From positions 44,145 to 108,144 of the forward strand of contig NZ_VSST01000021.1 of assembly GCF_019402665.1 (NCBI RefSeq): a stretch of DNA of 64,000 bases, in the 5' to 3' direction. The translations under genes and the position numbers were made by a program. Origin of the DNA: Bradyrhizobium canariense (GTDB taxonomy: Bacteria > Pseudomonadota > Alphaproteobacteria > Rhizobiales > Xanthobacteraceae). Each line of letters opens with the position of its first letter. The stretch's first letter is position 1. Shown here one piece after another: positions 48,710-57,768 of this stretch. The notes beneath the pieces were generated by a model. That model was not told where the DNA came from. It made no database searches and was given only the letters and a program-made list of their open reading frames with translations.

Positions 48710-49715
48710 CCTCGAATTGTCCGTTGCCGCCCAGGAGACAGGCCGCGAAAAGCTGTTGCCAGCCCGATGGCTCTGGAGCGCGATTCTGCCGATCGCGATG
48801 GTGGTGCTGGTGCTCGGCTTCGCCTCGTTCGATCGCGGCGTGCTATCGTCGGCTAACCTGCTCAACGTTGCCCAGCAGACCAGCTATCTCGCCTTGTTCG
48901 CGATGGCCCAGACCGTGGTCATCCTGACGCGCGGCCTCGACCTCGCGCTTGGCCCGACAGTGTCGATGGTGAGCGTCGGCACCGCGCTCGCCATGGCCGG
49001 TGCTGCGGCGACGGGCCACGACCCTAGCGCGGTGCTGCTCGCCGGGCTTGCCGTCGGCTTCAGCCTCGGCGTCGCTTGCGGGCTCTTCAATGGCGTCGTG
49101 ATCGCCATGTTCAAAGTCAATCCCTTTGTCGCGACACTCGGCAGCTACAACGTCGCGATCGGGGTTGCGACCACGCTGTCGTCCGGACGGCCTGTGCAAG
49201 GCGTGCCGACGCTATTTTCCCAGATCTTCTACGGCGGGAGCGTCTTCGGCATCCCTGCCGCCATCGCGGTCACCGTCGCCGTCGGCATTGTGCTTCATTT
49301 GGTCCTGGCGCGCACCGTATTCGGGCGATCTCTCTACATCATCGGCACCAATCCGCGCGCGGCCGCGGTCGCCGGTCTGCCCGTGAAGCGCATCCTGATT
49401 ACGACCTACGTGCTATGCTCGGCGCTTGCCGCACTCGGCGCGATCATGATGACGGCGCGCACCGGATCTGGCGAGCCGAACCTCGGCGGTGCGCTGTCGC
49501 TGCAGGCGATCGCCGGCGCGGTGATCGGGGGAACTAGCCTCGCGGGCGGCCGCGGGGGGGTCGGCACGGCCGTGCTCGGCGCATTGTTCATTACGATCCT
49601 GTCCAACGGCATGAACCTCACCCGGGTCGACGGATATGTCCAGATGGTCGTGCTGGGCGCGATTGTCATTATCGGCGTTCTGCTCGATCGCCTGCGACTG
49701 GAGCGTCGCCTGTGA
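48702..49715 (+). CDS. Ribose-type ABC transporter permease 2 (RbsC-like)
   Basis: A 337-residue permease related to the one upstream. Motifs: NLLNVAQQTSYLALFAMAQTVVILTRGLDLALGPTVSMVSVG near residues 52-93, FNGVVIAMFKVNPFVATLGSYNVAIG, SLYIIGTNPRAAAVAGLPVKRI and VIGGTSLAGGRGGVGTAVLG. The GTG start overlaps the first permease by 8 bp. Its own stop overlaps the GTG start of a truncated FAD-subunit gene by 4 bp, showing that the operon once continued into a molybdenum hydroxylase. Confidence 0.92.
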   Translation: MSDLELSVAAQETGREKLLPARWLWSAILPIAMVVLVLGFASFDRGVLSSANLLNVAQQTSYLALFAMAQTVVILTRGLDLALGPTVSMVSVGTALAMAGAAATGHDPSAVLLAGLAVGFSLGVACGLFNGVVIAMFKVNPFVATLGSYNVAIGVATTLSSGRPVQGVPTLFSQIFYGGSVFGIPAAIAVTVAVGIVLHLVLARTVFGRSLYIIGTNPRAAAVAGLPVKRILITTYVLCSALAALGAIMMTARTGSGEPNLGGALSLQAIAGAVIGGTSLAGGRGGVGTAVLGALFITILSNGMNLTRVDGYVQMVVLGAIVIIGVLLDRLRLERRL

Positions 49716-49945
49716 GTACCGGCTCTCTCATGCAAACTTGTCCAGCTGAGGCACACAACGCGGAGGCGGCATCGGTCTATGTCGCGCCTTCAGTTGCGAG
49801 CGCGCTAGATGCGCTGAGCGAATACGGCGTGGCCAAGGCTGCCTTTGCCGGCGCCACGTGCATCATGGGATCGCCGATGCGGCATGAGCCGCCAATTGCG
49901 CAGTATGTTGGGATCGGAAGGATAACCGGGGTCCGCGCTGGGCCC
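49712..49945 (+). pseudogene. Truncated molybdenum-hydroxylase FAD-subunit gene
   Basis: From a GTG overlapping the permease stop, about 75 residues encode VYVAPSVASALDALSEYGVA, AAFAGATCIMGSPMRHEP and YVGIGRITGVRA, the N-terminal part of a xanthine dehydrogenase-family FAD subunit. After about 49945 similarity ends, and a few unrelated codons lead to a stop at 49966. The rest of the gene and its partners are gone. The 4-bp overlap means it was translationally coupled to the transporter, so the imported compound was probably the molybdenum enzyme's substrate. Confidence 0.7.
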
Positions 49946-49954
49946 TCGAGGTCG

Positions 49955-50482
49955 AAGCGACAGTGACGCTCGCGGTACTTGCGGCCGCTTTACGCTTGAA
50001 GAACTACGTCTCTACGACGAATTCTTTACTGTCGTTGTGCGACGGGACCATCCGCTTTCGAAACGCCGGCCCACAATGGCGGAGCTGGCGCAAGAAAGCT
50101 GGGTCGTTGCGCCCCACGGGACGCCAACGCGACGCTATTTCGAGACACTTCTTATCGCCGCAGGACTCACGCCTCCGGCACAGACTTGCGAGATCGTCAC
50201 CTTCTTCCTTGCGGAACAGATGATTATAAACAGCGACGCCATCGCGCTGTTGACCTATTCGGAGCGCAAGCTACGCATCGTTTCAGGCAAATTGAAAGTT
50301 CTGCCGCTAGATCTTCCCGAAAACCAGCGCCCATTGGCCTGACGTTCCGGAAATACCAGCCGCTCACGCCGGCGCAAAAGATCTTGATCGAAGCTCTCGT
50401 CGACGAAACACCCATGATTCCGAAAGGGCCTCGGACAAGGGGTCGCAAGGCGGGGTTACGATCGAAGCACGTGGCACGATAG
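49955..50482 (+). pseudogene. 5'-truncated and frameshifted LysR-type regulator
   Basis: The frame LEELRLYDEFFTVVVRRDHP, KRRPTMAELAQESWVVAPHG, FETLLIAAGLTPPAQ and VLPLDLPENQRP is the C-terminal half of a LysR effector domain. A one-base shift near 50330 moves the rest (PIGLTFRKYQPLTPAQKILI) into another frame ending at 50482. The DNA-binding domain is missing, cut at the junction with the FAD-subunit fragment near 49950. It cannot function. Confidence 0.75.
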
Positions 50483-50931
50483 TCTAACATGCACCTTAGC
50501 ATGTCTCGACTCTGTTCGAGACTGCAGAGTTATTCAAACTCTGCAAGGTGCGTTTCGAACCTTGCATAAGCCATTTACTTCCTCCTCCATTATCGCTTGG
50601 GACCGAAATAATACGCTCCGTGCCGAACTGGTGACGTTGCGCCCTTGGTCGAGATGTAGTTGACGGTGTTGGTCTTTCCTCATCTCGGCCAGGGACAGCT
50701 GCAACGCTTCTGGGGCGCCGAACGCACGGCATACTCCCTTGATCGACCATTTATGGTGTCGATCATCACGATCACAACAAATGATTTGTCTAATGATAAG
50801 TGCACGCGCAACGTGGCCCACTGCCCGGCAGAGATCGCGCGTTGGCAAACAGCATTGGGGAGACGCCAGCACGGGCCGTCAACTTTTTTCTTCAAACAGC
50901 GCTGCATCCGTCACGCGGAGGACACTTTCAC
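50483..50931. other. Non-coding stretch, nothing recognised
   Basis: About 450 bases between the LysR relic and the metallo-hydrolase relic. Open frames on both strands give low-complexity or cysteine/arginine-rich products without family motifs. I see no terminator, repeat or IS end. Confidence 0.4.
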
Positions 50932-51527
50932 ATGCGTTCGACTTTGCTTGCTGCGACGGCAGCGGCGACTACTTGTCTCGGAACTATACCGGCGCTCGCG
51001 GAAACTGCGTTCACGACGCTGGGCACTCAGGGCGGCCCCATAACGGCACCAACGCGAGGCCAACCTTCAAATCTTCTGACCGTCAACGGCACGCAGGAAC
51101 CGCCCAGCGATTGTCGCTTGGGCAACGGGCGGCTCGGATCGAGAATGTCGCGATCAATTACCTTCATTTCGATCACGCCGCCGGACTCTCGGGCATGCTG
51201 GGCCTCCGATTCCAAACCATCTTCTCAAAACCCCTTCAGGTCTATGGCCCGGCCGGCACGGACGTCTTCGTCAGGGGCCTCATCGCCAGCATGGCTCCCC
51301 CTATGGAAGCCATCTGCGGCGTTTCCGGCGAACGCTCCTGTACGGCCGAACAGCTCGTTGAAGTTGATGTGGTTAGGGCGGGCGAGACCCTTACAACTTG
51401 GCGAGATCAAGGTCACAGCAGCTCAAAACTCACACTACAGTTTCAAGCCGAGCAGCCCGGAGTTCTGACCGAGGACTCAGAGATCGGCGCGCAAATCCGC
51501 GAGCCGGTTCAGCCCGCAACGCATTGA
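50932..51527 (+). pseudogene. Decayed MBL-fold metallo-hydrolase gene with signal peptide
   Basis: The start MRSTLLAATAAATTCLGTIP encodes a signal peptide and is followed by AFTTLGTQGGPITAPTRGQP. The frame then shifts to VAINYLHFDHAAGLSGMLG, LQVYGPAGTDVFVRGLIASM, and shifts again to LGEIKVTAAQNSHYSFKPSS. The metal site should read HxHxDH; here the first histidine is tyrosine (NYLHFDH). At least two frameshifts and this lost ligand mark it as dead. Confidence 0.7.
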
Positions 51528-51554
51528 TCAAGTGACCAATAAGAAAGAGACGAG

Positions 51555-52505
51555 ATGCGGATTGTCGTTACAGGTGCGGGAGGGTTCGTGGGCGCAGGGC
51601 TAGTCGACAGACTCGCGCGACGGGCTCGTCTTCCTGAAGAGTGGAGTGACATTGCCGCAATTGTCGCGGTCGACTCACAGCTTCCTAAGGACCCGAAGAG
51701 CCCTGTCGTCAATTGCTGCGGCGATCTCACCAATCCAGGTTTCGTTGAGGACCTTCTGGCGCATCCCGTTGATCTCCTGTTTCACCTTGCTGCCGTGCCG
51801 GGCGGCAGCGCCGCCGCCAATTACGATCTCGGCTGGAACGTGAACGTCGAGACGGTCGCACGCCTGTTTCACCAATTGGCGCGGCAATCCACTCCGGCTC
51901 GCGTCGTATTCTCGTCGAGCATTGCAGTATTTGGGACCCCACTTCCTCGCGACAAGATCGATGACGAGACCCTTCCGTTGCCGACCATGAGCTACGGAGC
52001 GCAAAAACTGATCTCCGAAACGCTTCTCGCCGATCTCTCGCGACGTGGCCTCGTCGAAGGGATCTCGCCGCGTCTTTCGTGCGTCGTTGCGCGCCCTAAG
52101 CAAGCGGGCGGTCATCTCTCGGCCTATATGAGCAACATTTTCCATGCGCTCAAGGCGGGCCACACTTTCGACTGTCCTGTCTCGTCGCAAGCGACGTCCT
52201 GGTTTATGTCTCGCGATTGCTGCGTCGACAATCTCATCCTTGCGGCCACTCTTCCGTCGCATCGCTTCGCCGGCCTGCGTCGCGGCTTCAATCTCCCCGC
52301 CCTCCGATTGTCGATGGCCGACCTCGTCGAATCTCTTGTGCAAAATCTCGGCGAAAACGCACGCGATCTCGTCGGCTTCACTCCGGATTCAGAACTTGAA
52401 GGCCAGTTTGGCGCTTATCCACGTCTTGAGACTCCCCTCGCTGATTCCCTTGGCTTCCGTCACGATGGCGACGGGGCGCAACTTGTCGCCCGAGCCTTGT
52501 TGTGA
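51555..52505 (+). CDS. denD: NAD-dependent epimerase/dehydratase family protein, DenD-like
   Basis: A 316-residue extended SDR close to D-erythronate dehydrogenase. Seen: MRIVVTGAGGFVGAGLVDRLARR at residues 1-23 (GxxGxxG), LLFHLAAVPGGSAAANYDLGWNVN near 76-99, VVFSSSIAVFG near 117-127 and the catalytic YGAQK near 143-147, then RLSCVVARPKQAGGHLSAYMSNI. DenD oxidises D-erythronate to 2-oxotetronate in sugar-acid catabolism, but the usual partner genes (OtnK kinase, OtnI, OtnC) are not next to it. It overlaps the reading frame of the following cupin, and an SDR follows, so this appears to be a different sugar-acid or polyol pathway. Confidence 0.85.
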   Translation: MRIVVTGAGGFVGAGLVDRLARRARLPEEWSDIAAIVAVDSQLPKDPKSPVVNCCGDLTNPGFVEDLLAHPVDLLFHLAAVPGGSAAANYDLGWNVNVETVARLFHQLARQSTPARVVFSSSIAVFGTPLPRDKIDDETLPLPTMSYGAQKLISETLLADLSRRGLVEGISPRLSCVVARPKQAGGHLSAYMSNIFHALKAGHTFDCPVSSQATSWFMSRDCCVDNLILAATLPSHRFAGLRRGFNLPALRLSMADLVESLVQNLGENARDLVGFTPDSELEGQFGAYPRLETPLADSLGFRHDGDGAQLVARALL

Positions 52506-52543
52506 CGACGTCTATCAGCAGCGCAATCCCAGAAGGTCATTTC

Positions 52544-53029
52544 ATGAGCCAGCCCATAAGGCGGATCGTCACAACCCACGACGCCGCGGGAATTTCGGTC
52601 TTTGACCACGTAGACTTGATTACGACCCGCCTGATCGACAGCCGAGACGCCAATTTTGCTCTGATCTGGGCGACGAAATCCGTCCCCGCCGAACTCAATG
52701 GCAGCGCTGACGGCGACTTTCTTGAAATGGGTAAGACGCTCAAGGGCGGTTCAGTAATTCGCGTCGTCGATTTTCTGCCTGGCTGCTCCTCGCCGATGCA
52801 CCGCAGTTTCTCAATTGATTACGGCATCGTCATCAACGGCGAACTCGAACTCGTTCTCGACGGTGGTGGAGTTCAGAAGCTTACTGCGGGCGATATCGTC
52901 ATCCAGCGCGGAACGAATCATTTGTGGCACAATCCGAGCGCTGACCAAATCTGTCGGGTCATCTTTATTCTGATCGAGGCCAGACCAGTGGTCGTCGCTG
53001 GGCGCGTGATGGAGGAAGTCCATCCATGA
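52544..53029 (+). CDS. Cupin-domain protein
   Basis: About 161 residues with a single cupin: SSPMHRSFSIDYGIVINGELELVLDGGG near residues 84-111 and AGDIVIQRGTNHLWHNPS near 115-132. Only some of the usual metal histidines are present (H in MHRS and in NHLWHN). The start at 52544 has AAGG upstream; a GTG at 52502 overlapping the DenD stop by 4 bp would add 14 residues. It overlaps the following SDR by 4 bp. Function unknown; cupins of this kind are sometimes isomerases or lactone-processing enzymes. Confidence 0.82.
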   Translation: MSQPIRRIVTTHDAAGISVFDHVDLITTRLIDSRDANFALIWATKSVPAELNGSADGDFLEMGKTLKGGSVIRVVDFLPGCSSPMHRSFSIDYGIVINGELELVLDGGGVQKLTAGDIVIQRGTNHLWHNPSADQICRVIFILIEARPVVVAGRVMEEVHP

Positions 53030-53817
53030 TCCTCAAAGGCGAAACAGCTCGCCTGTTCGATCTAACGGGGCGCGTCGCGGTTGTCACGGGCGCGACGCGC
53101 GGCATTGGCTACGCTATCGCGCAAAGTCTTGGAGAAGCAGGCGCGCGAATCATTGTCTCAAGCGAGAATGAAATTGATTGCAACAATGCGTGCGAGCAAC
53201 TGGCGGACCTCGGAATCGACGCCGTCCCCTTAGTCTGCAACCTCGCCGAGGAAGAGGCGATCGACCATTTCGTCGTGGGCGTCGTGCACAAGTTCAGCGT
53301 AATCGACATATTGGTCTGTAATGGTGGGATTGAGGGACCGGTCGGCCCGATGGAGTTAGCGCCCGAAACGGAAATCGATCGCGTTTTCGCCATCAATCTC
53401 CGCGGAGCGCTGCGTCTGACCTCACGTTTCATTCCGCGCATGGCCGACGCGGGTGGCGGCTCCGTCCTCCTGATCGGTAGCATCGCCGGTTTACGCGGCA
53501 ACAAGGCCATCGGAATCTATGGCCTCACCAAGGCTGCCATCGCGCAATTGGCACGCAACCTTGCCGTCCAGTGGGGTCCGCGCGACATCCGCGTGAATTG
53601 CTTATCGCCCGGTCTCATCGATACGGATTTTGCCAAGGCCATTCAGGCCCACGAAACGGCCTTTGCACGACGGATGTCGCTGACGCCCTTGCGGCGCATG
53701 GGCGCGCCGCAAGAAGTCGCTGCGGCGGCGCTTTTTCTATGCAGCGCCGCTGGTGCCTTCATTACCGGACACAATCTCGTTGTCGACGGCGGGACAGTTA
53801 TTACAGACGGCAACTGA
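53026..53817 (+). CDS. SDR family oxidoreductase
   Basis: A 263-residue classical SDR: VAVVTGATRGIGYAIAQSLGEAGARII near residues 17-43, NGGI near 95, SIAGLRGNKAIGIYGLTKAAIAQL with Ser, Tyr and Lys near 150-175, and LSPGLIDTDFA near 192. It belongs to the 2-deoxy-D-gluconate/glucose dehydrogenase-like group. Its start overlaps the cupin stop by 4 bp, making DenD, cupin and SDR one tightly coupled unit. The downstream region is an IS630 relic, so any further genes may have been lost. Confidence 0.92.
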   Translation: MILKGETARLFDLTGRVAVVTGATRGIGYAIAQSLGEAGARIIVSSENEIDCNNACEQLADLGIDAVPLVCNLAEEEAIDHFVVGVVHKFSVIDILVCNGGIEGPVGPMELAPETEIDRVFAINLRGALRLTSRFIPRMADAGGGSVLLIGSIAGLRGNKAIGIYGLTKAAIAQLARNLAVQWGPRDIRVNCLSPGLIDTDFAKAIQAHETAFARRMSLTPLRRMGAPQEVAAAALFLCSAAGAFITGHNLVVDGGTVITDGN

Positions 53818-53879
53818 GCGAGTTGGGATCGAAATCATCGGCAGAGTTTCTAAAGCGAGCGACGCATGGACCGGGAGGA

Positions 53880-54480
53880 GGCCGGCGAGGATGGCGCATG
53901 AAGAGGCTCTCGGTATTCGGCGATCAAGGCAGTGATTGCGGGGCATATTTGCCGGTCGGGATCGCGAGCTCGTTCAGACGGTGAACGCGTTCGAACGGAC
54001 GCACCGTACGCCCCCTTTGGCGGCCTGTGGGGTCGGCGTTCCATGCTGAAGCCGCATCGGAACTGGTTCCTCAAGCCGCGGAAGGAGACAATTCTGGCGC
54101 TCGATATGGTCGTCGAGCGTTTGCTTTGCACAAGTCGATGCCGTCGCATTTCTTCGACGCTGAAGGATCAGCTTCAAAAATCCGTGCGCGAACGCACAGG
54201 ATCGTCCCGACGTCACTGGGCGCCGGAAGAATGCGGCGCGCGGAGGACATCGGCGGTCGGCCAATTTTCCTCGACGAGACCTGGATGGCGACAGCAACGC
54301 GTCGTTATGCCTTGGCGGGGCGGTGCACAGTACGGATACAATTCGCTTTGATCGCAATGTGCTACAGACGGCGGACAGCATTTTTCGGGTGCAACGATAC
54401 CAGCGCAAGCGGACCGCTGCATCAACCGCGGCACGCCCCCCGCCGCTCTCAAAACGGCGAAGTTCGTGACCACGTATCAC
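53880..54480 (+). mobile_element. IS630-family transposase relic
   Basis: Three plus-strand frames hold pieces of an IS630-type transposase in the right order: RSMLKPHRNWFLK (the helix before the catalytic domain), AQDRPDVTGRR (normally ASEQDRPDV) and RPIFLDETWMATATRRYALAGR, which contains the catalytic DE motif (normally VFIDETW). Frameshifts separate the pieces, and the final glutamate region is not seen. It lies between the SDR and MFS genes and may have disrupted an older operon. Confidence 0.65.
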
Positions 54481-54603
54481 GCCAAACGATAACTGCAATC
54501 ACGCATTCTGATTTTTTGAGAATTTGCTTTGGGTATAGACAATCATCTTTACGTTCACACCAAAAAACGTGACCCATACCAGCTGGTTCACAAAGGGGGA
54601 GGA

Positions 54604-55914
54604 ATGCGAAACTTCGCGCTATCCGAAGAGCTCTTAAAGGAAAATTCCGCTGACTCCAGCGGAAGGGAGTACGGAGAGTCTCAAGAGTTCGGGTCTGGAG
54701 ACTTTCGAAGAGCGGCAGCGACTCTGGCCGCCATGGTCGCACAAATGGCGAGCCCCGCGTGTCTCATCAACGGAACCTTTGGCGTCTTCTTGGTTCCGGT
54801 CACGCAAGAATTCGGCTGGTCACGAAGCCAGTTTTCTCTAGGCATGATGATCCTCGCATGGACGACCGCCCTCAGTTTCCCTCTCACAGGGCGACTAATG
54901 GACCGGCATGGTGTCCGCGCCCTCTTGGTCCCTGGCATGTTCTTATTCGGCGCGACACTTGGCGCTCTGGCGATCATGCCAGGCAGCTTGGCGTTGTTCT
55001 ACTTCCTTTTTTGCATAATCGGCATCAGCGCCGCCTGCACAGGCCCCGTGCCAGCGAGCAAGGTGATCGCGGGTTGGTTCACTAAACGCCGCGGCACTGC
55101 CCTCGCGCTGTCGGGCTTCGGCCTCGCGTTCGCCACGGCATTCTTGCCCGCCATCAGCCAAGGGATCGCAGCTCATTACGGGTGGCGCTCCGCCTTCGTC
55201 GCTCTCGCCGCTTATATTCTTATCGTCGGTCTTCCGGTCGTCTATTTCGCTTTGCATGAGTCGCCGGCTATCGTCACGCGGCGGCTAGATCCCCATCGCC
55301 TGAAGGCCAGCCTGATTGTCGCCGGCGATTTTGCCAAGGCTGCCGTCCTTTCTCTCGAACTCCGTCTCTGCCTTGCGGCAAGCGTTCTCTTCGTCCTCGT
55401 CAGCTCGGGTATGTTCGCACACCTTATCGCGCTCCTGGGCGATCGCGGCTTCGCATCCTCGGATGCGGCCGAAGTGGTCGCCTGCGCAGCGGCGGGGATC
55501 GGCGTGGCACGACTATATGAAGGTTTTGTGCTCGACTATTTCGGCACGCCCAGAGTTGCGATCGTGCTCTGTCTCCCTTCGCTCGTCGGCATCCTCATGC
55601 TGCACTACGGCTCGTCCTTCACACTTTATCTAGTTGGGGGCCTGCTTTTTGGCTTGGGCGTCGGCGGCGAGATCACCTTCATTCCCTATGCATTGAGCCA
55701 ATATTTCGGCGTCGGGCACTTCACCCGGCTCTACGGCATGATCTGGGCGGCTTCAGCGATTGCCGCTGGTATCGGTCCCGTGATCTTCGGCGTGATCTTC
55801 GACCGTATGCATAGCTACGCCGTAGCATTATCGTTCGCCGAACTGGCGGTGGCCAGCACCATGGCCTGTCTGGCGTTCCTGCCACCCTACCGGCCGCGCA
55901 GTGATCGACTGTGA
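54604..55914 (+). CDS. MFS transporter (monocarboxylate/OFA-like)
   Basis: About 436 residues with twelve predicted transmembrane segments. After a polar N-terminus of about 40 residues come MASPACLINGTFGVFLVPVTQEFGWSRSQFSLGMMIL, the MFS motif LTGRLMDRHGVRALLVPGM near residues 98-116 (a variant of G-R-x-x-D-R-x-G-R-R), and in the C-half DYFGTPRVAIVLCLPSLVGILML. Such carriers usually move organic or aromatic acids. The start at 54604 lies just after AAAGGGGGAGGA. It precedes the FAD monooxygenase by 187 bp on the same strand and probably imports that enzyme's substrate. Confidence 0.9.
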   Translation: MRNFALSEELLKENSADSSGREYGESQEFGSGDFRRAAATLAAMVAQMASPACLINGTFGVFLVPVTQEFGWSRSQFSLGMMILAWTTALSFPLTGRLMDRHGVRALLVPGMFLFGATLGALAIMPGSLALFYFLFCIIGISAACTGPVPASKVIAGWFTKRRGTALALSGFGLAFATAFLPAISQGIAAHYGWRSAFVALAAYILIVGLPVVYFALHESPAIVTRRLDPHRLKASLIVAGDFAKAAVLSLELRLCLAASVLFVLVSSGMFAHLIALLGDRGFASSDAAEVVACAAAGIGVARLYEGFVLDYFGTPRVAIVLCLPSLVGILMLHYGSSFTLYLVGGLLFGLGVGGEITFIPYALSQYFGVGHFTRLYGMIWAASAIAAGIGPVIFGVIFDRMHSYAVALSFAELAVASTMACLAFLPPYRPRSDRL

Positions 55915-56101
55915 GGAAAGAAGCAAGCATCGATGCACGGAGTGCACCACCGGCTGCAAGGCCGGTCACGATGCTAGGGCAAGAAGATGCTCTCGATTTG
56001 CACCACTCCGCTGGACCATTGGGACAGATCAACTCGGACAGATCAACGCTCTTTGAGCATCGCGCTGTATAAGCAAGTAAAGGTATAGGCGGAGTAAGGT
56101 C

Positions 56102-57763
56102 ATGGTTGAAACAGGTGCCAAGGATAAATCCGCTGCAGTCGCAATCATCGGCGGCGGTCCTGTTGGTCTCTTTCTTGCGATCGAGCTCGGTCTTAAAGGC
56201 CAAGCCTGCCGGCTCATTGAACGTCGCAACGGAGAGGTCACCGTGCCAAAAATGAATCTGGTCCATGTACGGACCATGGAGCATCTGCGGCGTCTCGGGC
56301 TCGAGCAGGCGGTGCGCGACGCGGGATGGCCGCACGACTATCCCCTCGACGTTATCCTCCACACCGGCATTCACGGCCACGAAATAATCCGGTTCCGCAT
56401 GCCCAGCGATTGTGAACGCGACGACAGCGCCTTCACGCCGGCTCCGCTACAACGTTGCCCGCAGACCTGGTTCGATCCGCTGTTATTGCGTACCGCCGCC
56501 AATATTCCCCGTGTCGAAATTCTTCTTAACACCGAAATGCTCGAGTTCAGCCAGGACGAGTGTGGGGTCCAATACAGCGTTCGGACTGCGGGCGGCGAGG
56601 TCAAGGAATTCCAGGGATCCTATCTCGTCGCCTGCGACGGCGCCGACAGTTCTGTTCGCAGCAAGCTCGGTATTGCGCTGAACGGTTCGATGGCCCTCGA
56701 TCACAATATGAATGTCTTCTTCCACTCGACGGATCTGCTGAGGAAAAATCCACTAGGCAAGGCCTCGAACTATTTCGAGCTGGGTCCGCGCGGCATCGAA
56801 AGGATTATATCGCCGATCAACGGTAGCGACCTTTGGCGGCTTGGCGTGCGCGTCAACGCCGAAACCAGCGCGGCCGATTTCCCGGCCCGTGATATCCTGC
56901 GCGACACGCTGGGCTCAAACATCCAGTTCGAGCTTCTCACCGTCACTAAATGGACGCGGCGTGAGGTAGTGGCTGAGCGCTATCGCGAAGGTCGCATCTT
57001 CCTCGCCGGCGATTCTGCCCATCAGCTTACACCAAACGGCGGTCAAGGGATGAACACCGGCATCGGCGACGCCGTCGATCTCGCGTGGAAACTCGACGCG
57101 GTTCTGAAGGGTTGGGGCGGAGACGGTCTGCTCGATACCTATGGCGAGGAGCGGCGCCCGATTGCTGAGCTCATCGTGGGAACAGCCACTAGCTATTTTC
57201 GCAAACTTGTCGACATGCCAACCTCGGCAGCGATCGGCGACGACACGCCCGAAGGTGAAAACGCCCGCGACGAGGTCGCCCGATTCTGCCGTGCGAAACA
57301 GGTACATTTTTCCCATGAGTCAGAGGGGCTGCAGCTCAACTGGCAGTACGAGAGTTCTTCGATTGTCGTTCCCGACGGCTCGCCCGAGCCGGTGTTGAAC
57401 GTCGCCACGCCGATGCAGACGGCACGGCCGGGCTCACGTGCACCTCACGTTTGGCTTGCCGATGGACATTCGACGCTTGACCTCTTCGGCAAGGGTTTCA
57501 CTCTGCTCGCCTTCCGGGAAAAGGGCGCAGAAGCACTGATCGTGCAGGCGCGCGAGCGTGGCATTCCTTTGTCCGTCCAGCAGATCACAAATCGTCGCGT
57601 CGCCTGTATCTATGGTGCCGACTTCGTAATCGTTCGCCCCGACGGCTATGTCGCTTGGCGTGGCGACAAGGCTCCTGCCTGTGCCGAACTTCTCTGGGAT
57701 CGCCTGCGGGGCCAAAGACGCCGCAGCTCTGAGCTGCCGTGCAATCGATGCTTGACGAGGTAA
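56102..57763 (+). CDS. FAD-dependent aromatic monooxygenase (PheA/TfdB/MhpA type)
   Basis: A 553-residue group A flavoprotein hydroxylase. Seen: AVAIIGGGPVGLFLAIELGLKG near residues 12-33 (FAD GxGxxG), VACDGADSSVRSKLGI near 178-193 (DG motif), and GRIFLAGDSAHQLTPNGGQGMNTGIGDAVDLAWKL near 298-332 (GD motif). A thioredoxin-like C-terminal domain (near 420-540) fits the phenol-hydroxylase-like subgroup. It hydroxylates a phenolic or related aromatic acid with NAD(P)H and O2. GGAG precedes the ATG. It is followed by a nitroreductase-like gene whose start lies 6 bp downstream. Confidence 0.93.
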   Translation: MVETGAKDKSAAVAIIGGGPVGLFLAIELGLKGQACRLIERRNGEVTVPKMNLVHVRTMEHLRRLGLEQAVRDAGWPHDYPLDVILHTGIHGHEIIRFRMPSDCERDDSAFTPAPLQRCPQTWFDPLLLRTAANIPRVEILLNTEMLEFSQDECGVQYSVRTAGGEVKEFQGSYLVACDGADSSVRSKLGIALNGSMALDHNMNVFFHSTDLLRKNPLGKASNYFELGPRGIERIISPINGSDLWRLGVRVNAETSAADFPARDILRDTLGSNIQFELLTVTKWTRREVVAERYREGRIFLAGDSAHQLTPNGGQGMNTGIGDAVDLAWKLDAVLKGWGGDGLLDTYGEERRPIAELIVGTATSYFRKLVDMPTSAAIGDDTPEGENARDEVARFCRAKQVHFSHESEGLQLNWQYESSSIVVPDGSPEPVLNVATPMQTARPGSRAPHVWLADGHSTLDLFGKGFTLLAFREKGAEALIVQARERGIPLSVQQITNRRVACIYGADFVIVRPDGYVAWRGDKAPACAELLWDRLRGQRRRSSELPCNRCLTR

Positions 57764-57768
57764 ATGGT

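Noticed and set aside
47924..48865. Minus-strand ORF of 313 codons
   Set aside because: Antisense to the two ribose-type permeases; composition rich in D, R, H and A without any motif.
54505..54523. ATTCTG...GAGAAT upstream of the MFS gene as another TTCTG operator
   Set aside because: The spacer is seven bases and the right arm is mismatched, and it lies 9.6 kb from the nearest good site at the edge of the IS630 relic.
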